Positions 25,834-33,697 of a DNA stretch of 52,412 bases are shown in pieces; positions within the stretch are counted from its first letter, which is position 1, and the number at the start of each line of letters is the position of its first letter. This DNA is from a virus, in the IMG/VR virus record IMGVR_UViG_3300033145_001015, positions 1 through 52,412 of that record. One strand, written 5' to 3'. The notes under the pieces are model-generated. The model was not told the origin of the DNA. It worked only from the letters and a program-made list of their open reading frames with translations, and searched no databases. A program made the translations under genes and the position numbers.

Positions 25834-26178
25834 TTAACAAAATGAATTCTTATCATAAAACCCGCGTAACTTCAGGAGACGCTTGCGCTGACCAGATGAG
25901 GTATACACGGGATTTCCGTCATTCGTAACCTCAACACTCTCGCCGTGCTTCTCGAAGAATTTCCGCAACTCGGGAGCCTGGGCTGGATTTACCCCACTTG
26001 CGAGGCATTCAATCCGATAATCCCTACACGATCTCCCCTCGCAGGGTTTCCACTCCGCCGCCATGTCTCGCTTTGCTTCACGACCATTAGCAAACACAAC
26101 CTGCTCCGGGGCCTCTCCCATAGGGAAATTATGGACCTCCGTGCTGCCTGTCTCATCCGTATAGCAATACGTTGCCAT
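25834..26178 (-). CDS. Small Cys-containing protein before the scaffold gene
   Basis: A 114-residue protein with FPMGEAPEQVVFANGREAKRD, resembling the start of FmdB-like zinc-ribbon phage proteins but without the paired cysteines at the N-terminus. Later Cys residues (CEGRSCRDYRIEC) could bind metal. It is the first gene after the promoter at 26197-26225, with a leader of about 12 bases. Confidence 0.55.
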   Translation of the reverse strand: MATYCYTDETGSTEVHNFPMGEAPEQVVFANGREAKRDMAAEWKPCEGRSCRDYRIECLASGVNPAQAPELRKFFEKHGESVEVTNDGNPVYTSSGQRKRLLKLRGFYDKNSFC

Positions 26179-26196
26179 AAAATATCCCCATTTACT

Positions 26197-26225
26197 ATTA
26201 TACCATAAATAACAAAGGAAGTCAA
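26197..26225 (-). promoter_or_regulatory. Leftward promoter for the scaffold/capsid module
   Basis: On the - strand, TTGACT, 17 bases, then TATAAT preceded by GG. It lies in the 50-base gap after the portal gene. Confidence 0.85.
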
Positions 26226-26228
26226 GAA

Positions 26229-27959
26229 CTATTCGCCACTATCCGCAAGAAGCTCTTGCATCATATCCGCCGTACCCGTCGGCTCAGGTTGAGGAATCCC
26301 CCCAGCTTCGTCTGCACCAGAAGCAGGAGCACCAGTCGGAGCGACACCAGCGGGGGCACCTTGCTGGCCAGTATAATCGTCCATGAAGGTGACATACCGT
26401 CCAGCCTCAGGCATATCTGAATACTTCACCACGTCGTCTAAGATCGCCTCAACATCAATTGAACCGCTCTGCTGCTGGATGAATGGGGATAATGGCGTAA
26501 TGAATCGCTCAACTATCAACCCCAACTTCTGCAACTTCGTGGCGGGAGAATCATCCTGGCATGAATACACATCAATTTCAAGATCATAGAGATCGAATTC
26601 CCCCTGTTTTGATTCTTGATTCCATTTTACCGGAACTGAGACGCCCATTCCGGGGACTTTCTTTTCGAGATCACGCTGTTTCAGTGGGTCGCGCCACTCA
26701 TACCACGCCAATGCGTAAAAGACCTCTTTGATTGCATCAATTGTTTTGTCGGCCATGTCGCGCAATTGCGCACTCGCTGCCTCCCCTAACAACTTATCCT
26801 GGCCGACAGTCTGTGTCATTGGAGCAAGGCCACCGAGGCTATCGAGATTTCCTGCAAAATATGACGATAATTCGCGCGTTTGCAGGAAAAATGCGAGCGT
26901 CTTTGAATCAACACCACCCGCAGTAAGCGGCTCCGGCTTAGCGCCGGAATATGCAATCCCGTCGCCATCCTTCGCATTCTTAAACGCAATAACACCAGCA
27001 TCATCTCCGCCGGGAAACCCTTGGACAGTCTTTTGTGCATCGGCCTGATTGCCGAGTTTGCGGAACAAACCATTAGCAAGTTCATTGAGATCATACCAAA
27101 TTGACACCGGCGGCAGCGGAAGTAAATTACCGGGAACATCTGAATACCCAAGCCAAACATAAGGCCCGTTTTTCGGCCCTTCCCACTCAACTACATTCAG
27201 CAATTTCTTGCTTGTAACCCCATAAGTAACGAGCAGTTTCTCCCCCGGCAGCCACACATCACGCATGTGAATACGATCCTTGAAAACTTCCGGCGTACTT
27301 GCGTTTGCGATGCTCTCTGCTCGTATCTCGCCATCCTGGCCAAGCATTGTGTATTCATCTGGTTTCAATTTATCACGAGAGGATTTTTTCACCCAATCCA
27401 TTTCCATTACATCATCGTAATCCATCCAATAATCGTTCCCTTCGTATTGAATGGTGTTACGACTCCCGGTGGACATATCGCAAAAGTAATCATCGAGCGT
27501 TACGTTATCGACAAACATTTCGCCATAATTATGCCCCAAAATTTGTTCGTTGTCGCTAAGGCCAATTTTCAAAATTCCAACCGAAAATAAAGCCTCCATC
27601 ACAAAGATTCTCAATGTCCGGCTAAGCCCTATTTCATTTGGAATCTGATTCAATGCAAGCTCAAAATTAGCCGCGGTTGAGCGCAACTCATCCCGCTTGG
27701 TCGTGATTAACACACGGGGAGTATGCGCCGCAAGTTGCCTAACATAAATCTCAACTGCCAATTTCGAGATATTAACTGGCATAATTTTTTCGCTACCACT
27801 CTCCATATAACGCGAGCCGCAAAATTGCTTAATCGCCTCGACGCGCTTGCGCCGCGAAAACTCAAATTGTTTCTGACTCCAATCTATACTTTTTTGCAAT
27901 TTACTAAATTGCTTTTCGCTTAACGGATTGACACCACCACCATAAAGTTGATCTGCCAT
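26229..27959 (-). CDS. Portal protein
   Basis: A 576-residue protein. The ATG at 27959 overlaps the endonuclease stop as TAATG. It has the typical portal course: a helical N-terminus (FSRRKRVEAIKQF), VRQLAAHTPRVLITTKR, a central region with WYDLNELANGLFRKLGNQ and long stem helices (TIDAIKEVFYALAWYEWRDPLKQRDLEKK). The C-terminus is disordered and Pro/Gly/Ala-rich. It forms the dodecameric ring through which DNA is packaged. Confidence 0.8.
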   Translation of the reverse strand: MADQLYGGGVNPLSEKQFSKLQKSIDWSQKQFEFSRRKRVEAIKQFCGSRYMESGSEKIMPVNISKLAVEIYVRQLAAHTPRVLITTKRDELRSTAANFELALNQIPNEIGLSRTLRIFVMEALFSVGILKIGLSDNEQILGHNYGEMFVDNVTLDDYFCDMSTGSRNTIQYEGNDYWMDYDDVMEMDWVKKSSRDKLKPDEYTMLGQDGEIRAESIANASTPEVFKDRIHMRDVWLPGEKLLVTYGVTSKKLLNVVEWEGPKNGPYVWLGYSDVPGNLLPLPPVSIWYDLNELANGLFRKLGNQADAQKTVQGFPGGDDAGVIAFKNAKDGDGIAYSGAKPEPLTAGGVDSKTLAFFLQTRELSSYFAGNLDSLGGLAPMTQTVGQDKLLGEAASAQLRDMADKTIDAIKEVFYALAWYEWRDPLKQRDLEKKVPGMGVSVPVKWNQESKQGEFDLYDLEIDVYSCQDDSPATKLQKLGLIVERFITPLSPFIQQQSGSIDVEAILDDVVKYSDMPEAGRYVTFMDDYTGQQGAPAGVAPTGAPASGADEAGGIPQPEPTGTADMMQELLADSGE

Positions 27960-28501
27960 TATTTCACCCACTCCGCTTGTTTGTAATCCAGGAGTTGCTG
28001 AATTTTTAATTCGCTATCTTCCAGCAAGCCAAGTGCCTGGTTACACTGACCGCAAAGGAAACCGCGAAATTCCCCAGTTTCATGGTTATGATCCGCGTGC
28101 AATTTACGTTTGCCCTCGGGCCTTCCGCATGACTTACAAAAACCAGTATACGATTCAATTAACTGTTGCTTAGTTGCATTACATGGAGCATGTCCATTCC
28201 TTCGAGCTTCGTATTTCATACTCGAAAGAACAGAGGCAAATCTATCTCGTTTATATTGCTCCCTCCCTAAATCTCGCTTCCTTACTAGATTCCTTTTTCT
28301 CCACGCTGAATTCGAGGATAATTCACGAGATTTTGATACTGCCAGATAGTACCCCCTACGATAAACACTTTGGCATTCCTTGCAACGAGCCACACGGGAG
28401 GCAGTTCCGTCTTTATTTTTCTTTCCGGCGAAATAGAATAAATTAATATCCTTTTCTTTGCCGCACTTATTGCAAATTTTAGTTTTTGTTATGCTATCCA
28501 T
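27959..28501 (-). CDS. Endonuclease VII-type HNH nuclease (copy 2)
   Basis: A 180-residue protein: an N-terminal CNKCGKEKDINLFYF zinc module with CKECQ, then the nuclease core CNATKQQLIESYTGFCKSCG and LHADHNHETGEFRGFLCGQCN. It overlaps both neighbours (13 bases with the terminase, TAATG with the portal). It sits in the most conserved packaging junction, a common site for free-standing homing endonucleases. Confidence 0.88.
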   Translation of the reverse strand: MDSITKTKICNKCGKEKDINLFYFAGKKNKDGTASRVARCKECQSVYRRGYYLAVSKSRELSSNSAWRKRNLVRKRDLGREQYKRDRFASVLSSMKYEARRNGHAPCNATKQQLIESYTGFCKSCGRPEGKRKLHADHNHETGEFRGFLCGQCNQALGLLEDSELKIQQLLDYKQAEWVK

Positions 28502-30351
28502 TCAGAACTCAATTCTCTATTAGATGATCGCTTGTCATTTTCCTTTTGTATCATTCTCCACTTCAAACAACCCGGCGGAATTTCCGGCTTGTCGCGCACT
28601 GATTTTTGAATACGCTCCGACATCCCCTTAGACGCCAAGGCATCTGCCATACAGCGATCCCCGTGGTTACTCTTTGCTCCTGATGGATCATTTTTACTCG
28701 CAGAACGTGAATGTGCTATACTTCCATCTGGTGTAAAAATATACTCAAGTGTCTCCTCTACGGCAACCTTTGAGCGATTTACGCATTTCCCGCCTTCAAG
28801 CATTGCCCGGTAATGCCCCATCAACACCAACTTTATCTCGCGGTTCATGGCAACCCCGGGCATATCAGATACACGCCCGGAAATTGAAGCATCATTTTTC
28901 CTGTAGTAAATGTTTGAGTATTTCAATTCTCGTACACGCGATCCGAATTGGCCCCCGGGACCACCCGACTCCCAAATAAGAAATGACCCCCCTAGCCATT
29001 TAGCTAACGCCACAACTAAAATGGCAAACTGCTCGGGGCGCATATTTGGATTAGCATATTCAAGTATTTTTTCTTGAGTTAAAGCATTCCAACCAGAGGC
29101 GCATGAATTCGATGCACCACTTCCCGCGGATATATCGTTTCCGATAACTGTTCGACAATCAATTGATGGCTTGCCATTCCTATCAAGCAAAAACCATAAT
29201 TTCAAATTTCCATTTTCGTCCTCACGAAAACGCAACGGATCACCAGTTGTTTCGTCGTATTCCAGTTCGCCAATTAGGAATGGCGGACGTGCATGTTTCC
29301 TTATCGCCTCGTTGACAGCATCAACATTGAAATACAAATACCCAGACCCGAGATAATCAATATCAACTTCTTGCGCAATTTCCTGAGCACTTCCAGCGCG
29401 ATTGCATTGCTCCGCATACCAAGGAGAACGAACTTTATCATCGGGAAGCGGCACGCCCCGACGAAGAATAGCGGAATCAAATTTCTGCATCTCCTCTTCG
29501 GGATTTTCTATTGTCGCCCAATAAACTTCATCTATCGGAGTAAAAATACCATCTTTTCTGGAATACAAGCCGATTGCTTTGATAGGGTGAACTGACCAAT
29601 GAAGGCGAAGTTTTTTAATATCGGTTTGCCGAATACTATAAAATGCATTGTTCACGCCCTTCGGAGTCGAGTTAAATAGGCGGCACGGGGTTGCAGGCAT
29701 AGTAGCTTCGAGCACCTGATTGCCGAATTTACAATCTGCAAACTCATCAAGTAATATCGCGGATCGCCTATCACCACGAGCAAAACTTTCAGTTGTCGCT
29801 TCTCCATCCATCACTGAATCCCTTTCGGGATTTTCTATATGCGATTTGGTTCTGTGAACACCTTTATTGAAACCCTTCGGAAGAAGCCATCTTGGCAAAC
29901 CGTCGATCATGTAATCGAGTCTCTGAAATATAGCTTTCGGATTACCGGACTTGTCAACGTATTCATCGGTTCGCGAACCAAGCAGGAAATCCCTTCCGCC
30001 ACGAAACATCCAGCACCAGAAAATTGAAGCCACCGTTATCCAAGATGCACCCATATCACGACTTTTCTCTATAAGCAAATCGTGACTATTGATCGCACGT
30101 AGTATTTCGACTACTGCCTCTTCCTGAAATGGATACAATATAAATGGCAGCTTCGAGAATGGCTCGCGTCGAGTATCACGTGTGTACACAAACCCATTGA
30201 TGAAAAATAGCGGATCACGGGAGCAGGCATCAATAATGACATCAGCATACGCTGGATTTTCAATGACACGACGAAACACAGAAGCACGCCAACGAAGATT
30301 GGCGCGCACTTCTTTAGGAACCCTATTATTAAAGGGACAGGAAATCCTCAT
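28489..30351 (-). CDS. Terminase large subunit
   Basis: A 620-residue protein starting by ATGA overlap. The ATPase has a Walker A-like KSRDMGASW (about 96-104), Walker B AILLDEFAD (about 198-206) and a coupling motif NSTPKG. The nuclease domain has acidic residues in TVIGNDISAG and near the end in GDRCMADALASKG, as in RNase H-fold terminase nucleases. It packages DNA and cuts concatemers. The family strategy (headful or cos) cannot be decided from the sequence. Confidence 0.92.
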   Translation of the reverse strand: MRISCPFNNRVPKEVRANLRWRASVFRRVIENPAYADVIIDACSRDPLFFINGFVYTRDTRREPFSKLPFILYPFQEEAVVEILRAINSHDLLIEKSRDMGASWITVASIFWCWMFRGGRDFLLGSRTDEYVDKSGNPKAIFQRLDYMIDGLPRWLLPKGFNKGVHRTKSHIENPERDSVMDGEATTESFARGDRRSAILLDEFADCKFGNQVLEATMPATPCRLFNSTPKGVNNAFYSIRQTDIKKLRLHWSVHPIKAIGLYSRKDGIFTPIDEVYWATIENPEEEMQKFDSAILRRGVPLPDDKVRSPWYAEQCNRAGSAQEIAQEVDIDYLGSGYLYFNVDAVNEAIRKHARPPFLIGELEYDETTGDPLRFREDENGNLKLWFLLDRNGKPSIDCRTVIGNDISAGSGASNSCASGWNALTQEKILEYANPNMRPEQFAILVVALAKWLGGSFLIWESGGPGGQFGSRVRELKYSNIYYRKNDASISGRVSDMPGVAMNREIKLVLMGHYRAMLEGGKCVNRSKVAVEETLEYIFTPDGSIAHSRSASKNDPSGAKSNHGDRCMADALASKGMSERIQKSVRDKPEIPPGCLKWRMIQKENDKRSSNRELSSEWIA

Positions 30352-30641
30352 GCCGCGGCTTCCATGCACTTGTCATTACAGAAAATCAACACTTTATCGG
30401 TTGGCCTGCTATTACGATGGTCGCCTGGCACGAGAGCACTGAGACCCTCTGCTCGCGCTCTAAGAGCAGACCAATTGTTTCTTCCGTAAGTATGCCTAAA
30501 CGGTTGATTTGTTTCCGGGTTATCAATACCCTCGCGAACAATAGGGAATAACTTACCACAATAATCGCAACGAGCCACTATTTCAATTGACCGGCTTTTC
30601 TTTTTCTTCGGAGCACGTTTTGTATATCTTTGTTTTGCCAT
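30348..30641 (-). CDS. Small zinc-binding protein before the large terminase
   Basis: Ninety-seven residues with a basic N-terminus (KRAPKKKKSRS), CDYCGKLFP and CNDKC near the end, a split four-Cys zinc site. A GAGGAGG site lies six bases before the ATG. It is coupled by ATGA to the large terminase. It could help packaging or be a small regulator. Confidence 0.6.
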   Translation of the reverse strand: MAKQRYTKRAPKKKKSRSIEIVARCDYCGKLFPIVREGIDNPETNQPFRHTYGRNNWSALRARAEGLSALVPGDHRNSRPTDKVLIFCNDKCMEAAA

Positions 30642-30819
30642 CGTATTCCTCCTCGCATTCCCTGGAGCAGAAAAACCTGTAACTCGACCCGGTAAGCGTT
30701 ACTACGCTGATGGCCCATAGCCCGTGTAGCCTCGCCCTCATTGCAGACTCCGCGGTACGGTCACATTTTAACCCAAGCGGATTATCGCAAAAATCACAAT
30801 GAGTTGTCGTCTCTCTCAT
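30583..30819 (-). CDS. Small zinc-binding protein, related in layout to its neighbour
   Basis: Seventy-eight residues with CDFCDNPLG near the start and FCSRECEEEY later, again a split four-Cys site. It overlaps both neighbours (26 and 59 bases). The CxxC...CxxxC arrangement is like that of the next gene, so the two may be diverged duplicates. Function is unknown. Confidence 0.6.
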   Translation of the reverse strand: MRETTTHCDFCDNPLGLKCDRTAESAMRARLHGLWAISVVTLTGSSYRFFCSRECEEEYDGKTKIYKTCSEEKEKPVN

Positions 30820-31405
30820 TGTCGTCCCCTTCTAAGACGGCTAACATCGAATCAATTTCAGCTATGGACCGCCGCCCAGACTTGCGGGCATTCTTAACAT
30901 CTTCAGATTCACCAGCACCTTTTGATTCCACTTGTCCAACTTTACCGAGGAAATCCTTTGGCTCTGCCCGCGCCTGCTCATACAGATACCATGCGGCATC
31001 ACACGGACATTCAATTGGTTGTTCTCCAGTGCGCAGAAAGGCCCCCGCTGCGGTAATAGCCCACTGGAGGCTCTGGCGGTAAGTTAATTTTTCGTTTTTA
31101 CATACAACTACTTTTCCGTTATCGGAATTTCCGCCAGACGTGGCAGGATGCGAGTCCGGGTTCGGATCGAAAGTTGATAGATCATATTCTCGAAATAAGC
31201 GGGCGAGGCAGGGGTAATCCTTAGAGGCTTGCACGACAGCCTGCGGATGGGTATACCCAGCATTCGCAACATCGACAAGCTCATTGACTCTTGCTTTCCA
31301 GGCATCATAGCTCTTTTTCTCCTTGCCAGGTTCCTGTCGCCATAGCGTTGACTTGACGCGCTTCTCGAACTCAACAATGTTTCGGTTGGTTTTCGGTTTG
31401 GCCAT
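30794..31405 (-). CDS. Probable terminase small subunit
   Basis: A 203-residue, mostly helical protein. The start at 31405 is chosen because its ATG overlaps the stop of the 43-residue gene as TAATG. A TTG 32 codons upstream is possible but would run through that gene. The middle is a flexible Ser/Gly/Asn segment, followed by AWYLYEQARAEPKDFLGKVGQVE and an acidic tail. Placed at the head of the packaging operon, it is the best candidate for the DNA-recognition subunit. No HTH is certain. Confidence 0.5.
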   Translation of the reverse strand: MAKPKTNRNIVEFEKRVKSTLWRQEPGKEKKSYDAWKARVNELVDVANAGYTHPQAVVQASKDYPCLARLFREYDLSTFDPNPDSHPATSGGNSDNGKVVVCKNEKLTYRQSLQWAITAAGAFLRTGEQPIECPCDAAWYLYEQARAEPKDFLGKVGQVESKGAGESEDVKNARKSGRRSIAEIDSMLAVLEGDDNERDDNSL

Positions 31406-31536
31406 TATTTTGAGCACTTCCTCTTGGGAGAAACCTTTTTCACTGGCTTGCTCCCGTATTTCCTTGCCCATTTCATAGCAAGTTTTGGATGTTTCATCCA
31501 AAGAAAGCGACGTTGTTTTTCAGAACGAAAAGGGAT
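31405..31536 (-). CDS. 43-residue SxxQRRF/KHP-type phage protein with non-standard start
   Basis: Read directly: ATC CCT TTT CGT..., giving (I)PFRSEKQRRFLWMKHPKL and then AMKWARKYG plus a basic tail ending KCSK. The PF[RK]SxxQRR[FW]...KHPxxAxxW pattern is common in small phage proteins. The frame has no ATG, GTG or TTG before this motif: an in-frame TAG lies four codons upstream. An AGGAG site ends nine bases before the ATC. The stop overlaps the small-terminase start as TAATG. Either AUC is the start or an internal ATG (31497) makes a shorter protein. Confidence 0.6.
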   Translation of the reverse strand: MPFRSEKQRRFLWMKHPKLAMKWARKYGSKPVKKVSPKRKCSK

Positions 31537-31556
31537 TGTAGTGTACTCCTATATCA

Positions 31557-31718
31557 TTACATTAGATTATTGTACCAGAAATCCCCAATATAAAATGGCC
31601 ATAGCAATGGAGAAAAAATTCCCTCTGGATATATCAAGGCCGTCCAGCTTGCAGCCAAGCAACCTCCAGCGTACATCGTAAAGCAACACTTAGTGATACG
31701 CCTCAGAAAATTTCCCAT
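31557..31718 (-). CDS. Possible 53-residue membrane peptide leading the packaging operon
   Basis: Read directly: MGNFLRRITKCCFTMYAGG then a hydrophobic, Trp-rich stretch to the stop. It has a GGGGAAAG site four bases before the ATG and begins about 14 bases after the predicted transcript start of the promoter at 31739-31767. The basic start and hydrophobic body suggest a membrane peptide. It has no known relative and could be chance. Confidence 0.4.
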   Translation of the reverse strand: MGNFLRRITKCCFTMYAGGCLAASWTALIYPEGIFSPLLWPFYIGDFWYNNLM

Positions 31719-31738
31719 AGAACTTTCCCCATTATGTC

Positions 31739-31767
31739 ATTATACCTAAAATTACACAAAAAGTCAA
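31739..31767 (-). promoter_or_regulatory. Leftward promoter for the packaging operon
   Basis: On the - strand TTGACT, 17 bases, TATAAT, preceded by GG. Transcription would start near 31732 and run into the terminase and portal genes. Confidence 0.85.
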
Positions 31768-31772
31768 CTCGG

Positions 31773-32030
31773 CTATCCTGGCATTTGCTCGTGGTGCTTG
31801 CACGTCTTTATCATGCGCTCACGAAATTCCAGCGCCCTGTAAGCAGTTTGCGACCGTATTTCAGTAGTTAAGCCGCGGTATGACTTTGCCCCGGTACATT
31901 GACCGGACGCAATAAGCTCATCCCATGTGGCAGTACCACGTTGCACTCGCTTTCCGAGGCGATGGTAACATGTCTTGCATAGCCCCCTGGCAACAGTTTT
32001 CCTGTGGCAACCTTTGGTTATGCAAATCAT
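31773..32030 (-). CDS. Small four-Cys zinc-binding protein (tandem paralogue 2)
   Basis: An 85-residue protein starting MICITKGCHRKTVARGLCKTCY, a C-x4-C-x8-C-x2-C module. RLGKRVQRGTATWDELIASG follows, which aligns with KRVKQKRVTWKELIEVG of the next gene upstream. A basic helix follows. The shared module followed by an amphipathic helix suggests a nucleic-acid-binding regulator. The start overlaps the upstream stop. Confidence 0.65.
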   Translation of the reverse strand: MICITKGCHRKTVARGLCKTCYHRLGKRVQRGTATWDELIASGQCTGAKSYRGLTTEIRSQTAYRALEFRERMIKTCKHHEQMPG

Positions 32031-32254
32031 TATGCCATCTCCTTATTTTCTGAATTTGGAAATGCCTCCTTGAGAGCTGTTGCAAATACTCCACCCTGGC
32101 AAGAGTGCGTTGCTTCTTTGGCAAGCCCTACTTCAATAAGCTCTTTCCATGTTACCCTTTTCTGCTTAACTCTCTTATTAGCAAGTTGATAACAATTCGT
32201 ACACATCCCACGACACATACCTTCACGTTCACAACCAGGAATCAAACACTTCAT
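32030..32254 (-). CDS. Small four-Cys zinc-binding protein (tandem paralogue 1)
   Basis: A 74-residue protein starting MKCLIPGCEREGMCRGMCTNCY, with the same C-x4-C-x8-C-x2-C module as its downstream neighbour. It is the first leftward gene beside the putative origin. It has an AGGAGAAAG site and its own consensus promoter at 32295-32323. An early regulator or origin-binding role is possible. Confidence 0.65.
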   Translation of the reverse strand: MKCLIPGCEREGMCRGMCTNCYQLANKRVKQKRVTWKELIEVGLAKEATHSCQGGVFATALKEAFPNSENKEMA

Positions 32255-32294
32255 TTCTTTCTCCTACTAAGGTAATTAGAAATCGACTGTCTTT

Positions 32295-32323
32295 ATTATA
32301 CCCTGAAATTTCTTTTATGTCAA
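32295..32323 (-). promoter_or_regulatory. Consensus leftward promoter at the edge of the control region
   Basis: On the - strand a perfect TTGACA, 17 bases, TATAAT with GG before the -10 box. Start near 32288, about 34 bases before the ATG at 32254. Confidence 0.9.
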
Positions 32324-32545
32324 GCAAAAAATATCCTCACTGGAGTATTATACCCGATACGCCTGTAATAACTACATTTCACGCCCGAGGCAACTTGTAA
32401 GGATTTCTTACGAGTTGCCGGGTGGGATGATACACAACCCAAGAGTATGGTACACTGGCGCAGATACCTGTATACCATTTTGTTGGCCTCAACGAAATGG
32501 TATCGGCAAAAGAGGGGCGAGGGGTATGCGCCCTAAAGGTAGTAA

Positions 32546-32941
32546 TGTCCGCATGCAGAAAAGGGGTTGCATGCGGACAACATGCGGACAACATGCGGAC
32601 AGAACTTTTCCACCACTTAAGAGGGGAAAAATATCTAATGGTAGTAGGTCATCTAGTATAAATGAGGTACTGGTACTTCTTAGGTGGTATGAAAAGTTTT
32701 GTCCGCATGCAGTCCGCATGCAATACGGACTTGCATGCGGACAAAAACAAAAAAAAGGACACCCCCTCCTCCTTAAGTGTATAATATATATAGGTTTATG
32801 TATACTAGGGTACCCTTCTCTTATGGTTCCCCCCTTTTGGCTTTTCGTGTTTTCGGCAATTCACGATTTTCTGAGCTTTAGAGAGATTGTCTCCTTATTT
32901 CCGGCTAAGAGGGGTGTTGGTGTTTTTTCTGCATGCGGACA
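32546..32941. repeat. Eight copies of TGCATGCGGACA (iteron-like array)
   Basis: The word TGCATGCGGACA or a one- or two-base variant occurs at 32568, 32581, 32592, 32732 and 32930 on the + strand. It occurs inverted at 32546, 32700 and 32712. Each contains the palindrome GCATGC or a near form. Three cluster at 32568-32601 with 11-bp steps, close to one helical turn, and four lie in 32700-32743. The spacing is too irregular and short for CRISPR. It looks like a protein-binding array for replication, partition or regulation. Confidence 0.85.
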
Positions 32942-33253
32942 AATATGAAAGTTTATACAGCTCATAAGTAGGGTACACCCATTAGTAGGGGTGTTCTAAA
33001 AGTGGGGTATATTTTTTTCTGAATTTTTATATTTTGGAGAGGTCCGGCTATATATATATGAGAGAAGGCTGAGGTCCCCGCCGGGATTCGGGTTTCAGGC
33101 ATTTAGGGTCCCCTTAGGTAGTACGCAATGACTACATTACCCCTCATAACCCTCAAAAAACTAGCATATAGTGGCCATTAACGGGTCGTCATAGGCCACG
33201 CATGTATCATGATGATACACACTGTACCATGAGTGGTATGGACAGCGGCTTGC

Positions 33254-33312
33254 GTGTGCCCGTGATATGACAAGGGAAGAGTAACCCCGCCCATCATATA
33301 CCACGGGCACAC
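33254..33312. repeat. Inverted repeat in the control region
   Basis: GTGTGCCCGTG (33254-33264) pairs perfectly with CACGGGCACAC (33302-33312), and the pairing continues inward with ATATGA/TCATAT. The loop is about 23 bases. No U-run follows on either strand. Confidence 0.7.
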
Positions 33313-33518
33313 TACTCATAGTGTACCCACACCACGTACACTACTACCTACAGTATGTGGATACACACACTACTACATCTAGTATGTCTTGTTATGCGGC
33401 ACACAAGATACAGCGCAGCCATGCCACACCAACCGCTCAACTACGTTGCAATTCAAGCCACGTTGACATTATATATATGTAGCACAATGTAGATTCACTC
33501 GATACTTGCATCACTCAT

Positions 33519-33645
33519 CCCCCATAGGTAGTGCATCACACCTAATACCAGCCCTTTCGCCTCCATAGTCTGATTGTGAGTCCACCAGATTGCCCCGTGT
33601 TGCGTTCTGAGGGGTCAACTGGTACTCTAACACCTGCCGAATAGC
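33519..33645. repeat. Imperfect direct repeat, copy A (copy B at 33973-34089)
   Basis: The block CCCCCATaGGTAGTG ... GTGTTGCGTT ... ACTGGTA ... AACACCT ... CCGAA recurs at 33973-34089 in the same order, with about ten bases difference in spacing. The best-matching 49 bases share roughly four fifths of positions. In copy B the CAT of CCCCCAT lies at the start of the 33698-33964 gene and the block extends back to the end of the preceding gene. It is an intergenic unit repeated between small leftward genes. Confidence 0.55.
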
Positions 33646-33660
33646 AGGCCCTTAGAATGA

Positions 33661-33683
33661 GTTGTCAAGTTTTGCTTGACAAC
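33661..33683. repeat. Inverted repeat GTTGTCAAG/CTTGACAAC
   Basis: Nine perfect pairs around a five-base loop, 14 bases beyond the stop at 33698. Each arm contains a TTGACA-type -35 hexamer pointing outward, but no good -10 box lies 16-17 bases away. It may be an operator-like site or a weak terminator without a U-run. Confidence 0.5.
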
Positions 33684-33697
33684 TCGATAGCGAGGAA

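Larger units (their letters stand above)
32324..33697. other. Gene-free control region / candidate replication origin
   Basis: About 1.37 kb without a convincing gene on either strand, lying where gene direction diverges. It contains the 12-bp iteron-like array (32546-32941), AT-rich tracts (for example near 32775-32805 and 33010-33060), alternating TA runs and the inverted repeat at 33254-33312. A TTGACA with weak -10 options occurs near 33460-33490. The arrangement of iterons next to easily melted DNA is typical of replication origins. Confidence 0.65.

Noticed and set aside
31405-31501. TTG start for the small terminase at 31501
   Set aside because: No ribosome site precedes it and the extra residues overlap the better-supported 43-residue gene. 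The ATG at 31405 is coupled as TAATG.
32546-32941. CRISPR array
   Set aside because: Repeats are 12 bp, in both orientations, with gaps from zero to about 190 bases; no cas genes.
32415-32948. 177-codon frame on the + strand across the iteron array
   Set aside because: It contains five direct and three inverted copies of the 12-bp word and low-complexity Cys/Arg-rich sequence, has no ribosome site, and would conflict with the control-region reading.
33254-33312. tRNA-like stem GCCCGTG...CACGGGC
   Set aside because: Only about 50 bases lie between the ends of the seven-base stem, and there is no TpsiC or anticodon arm. It is just an inverted repeat.
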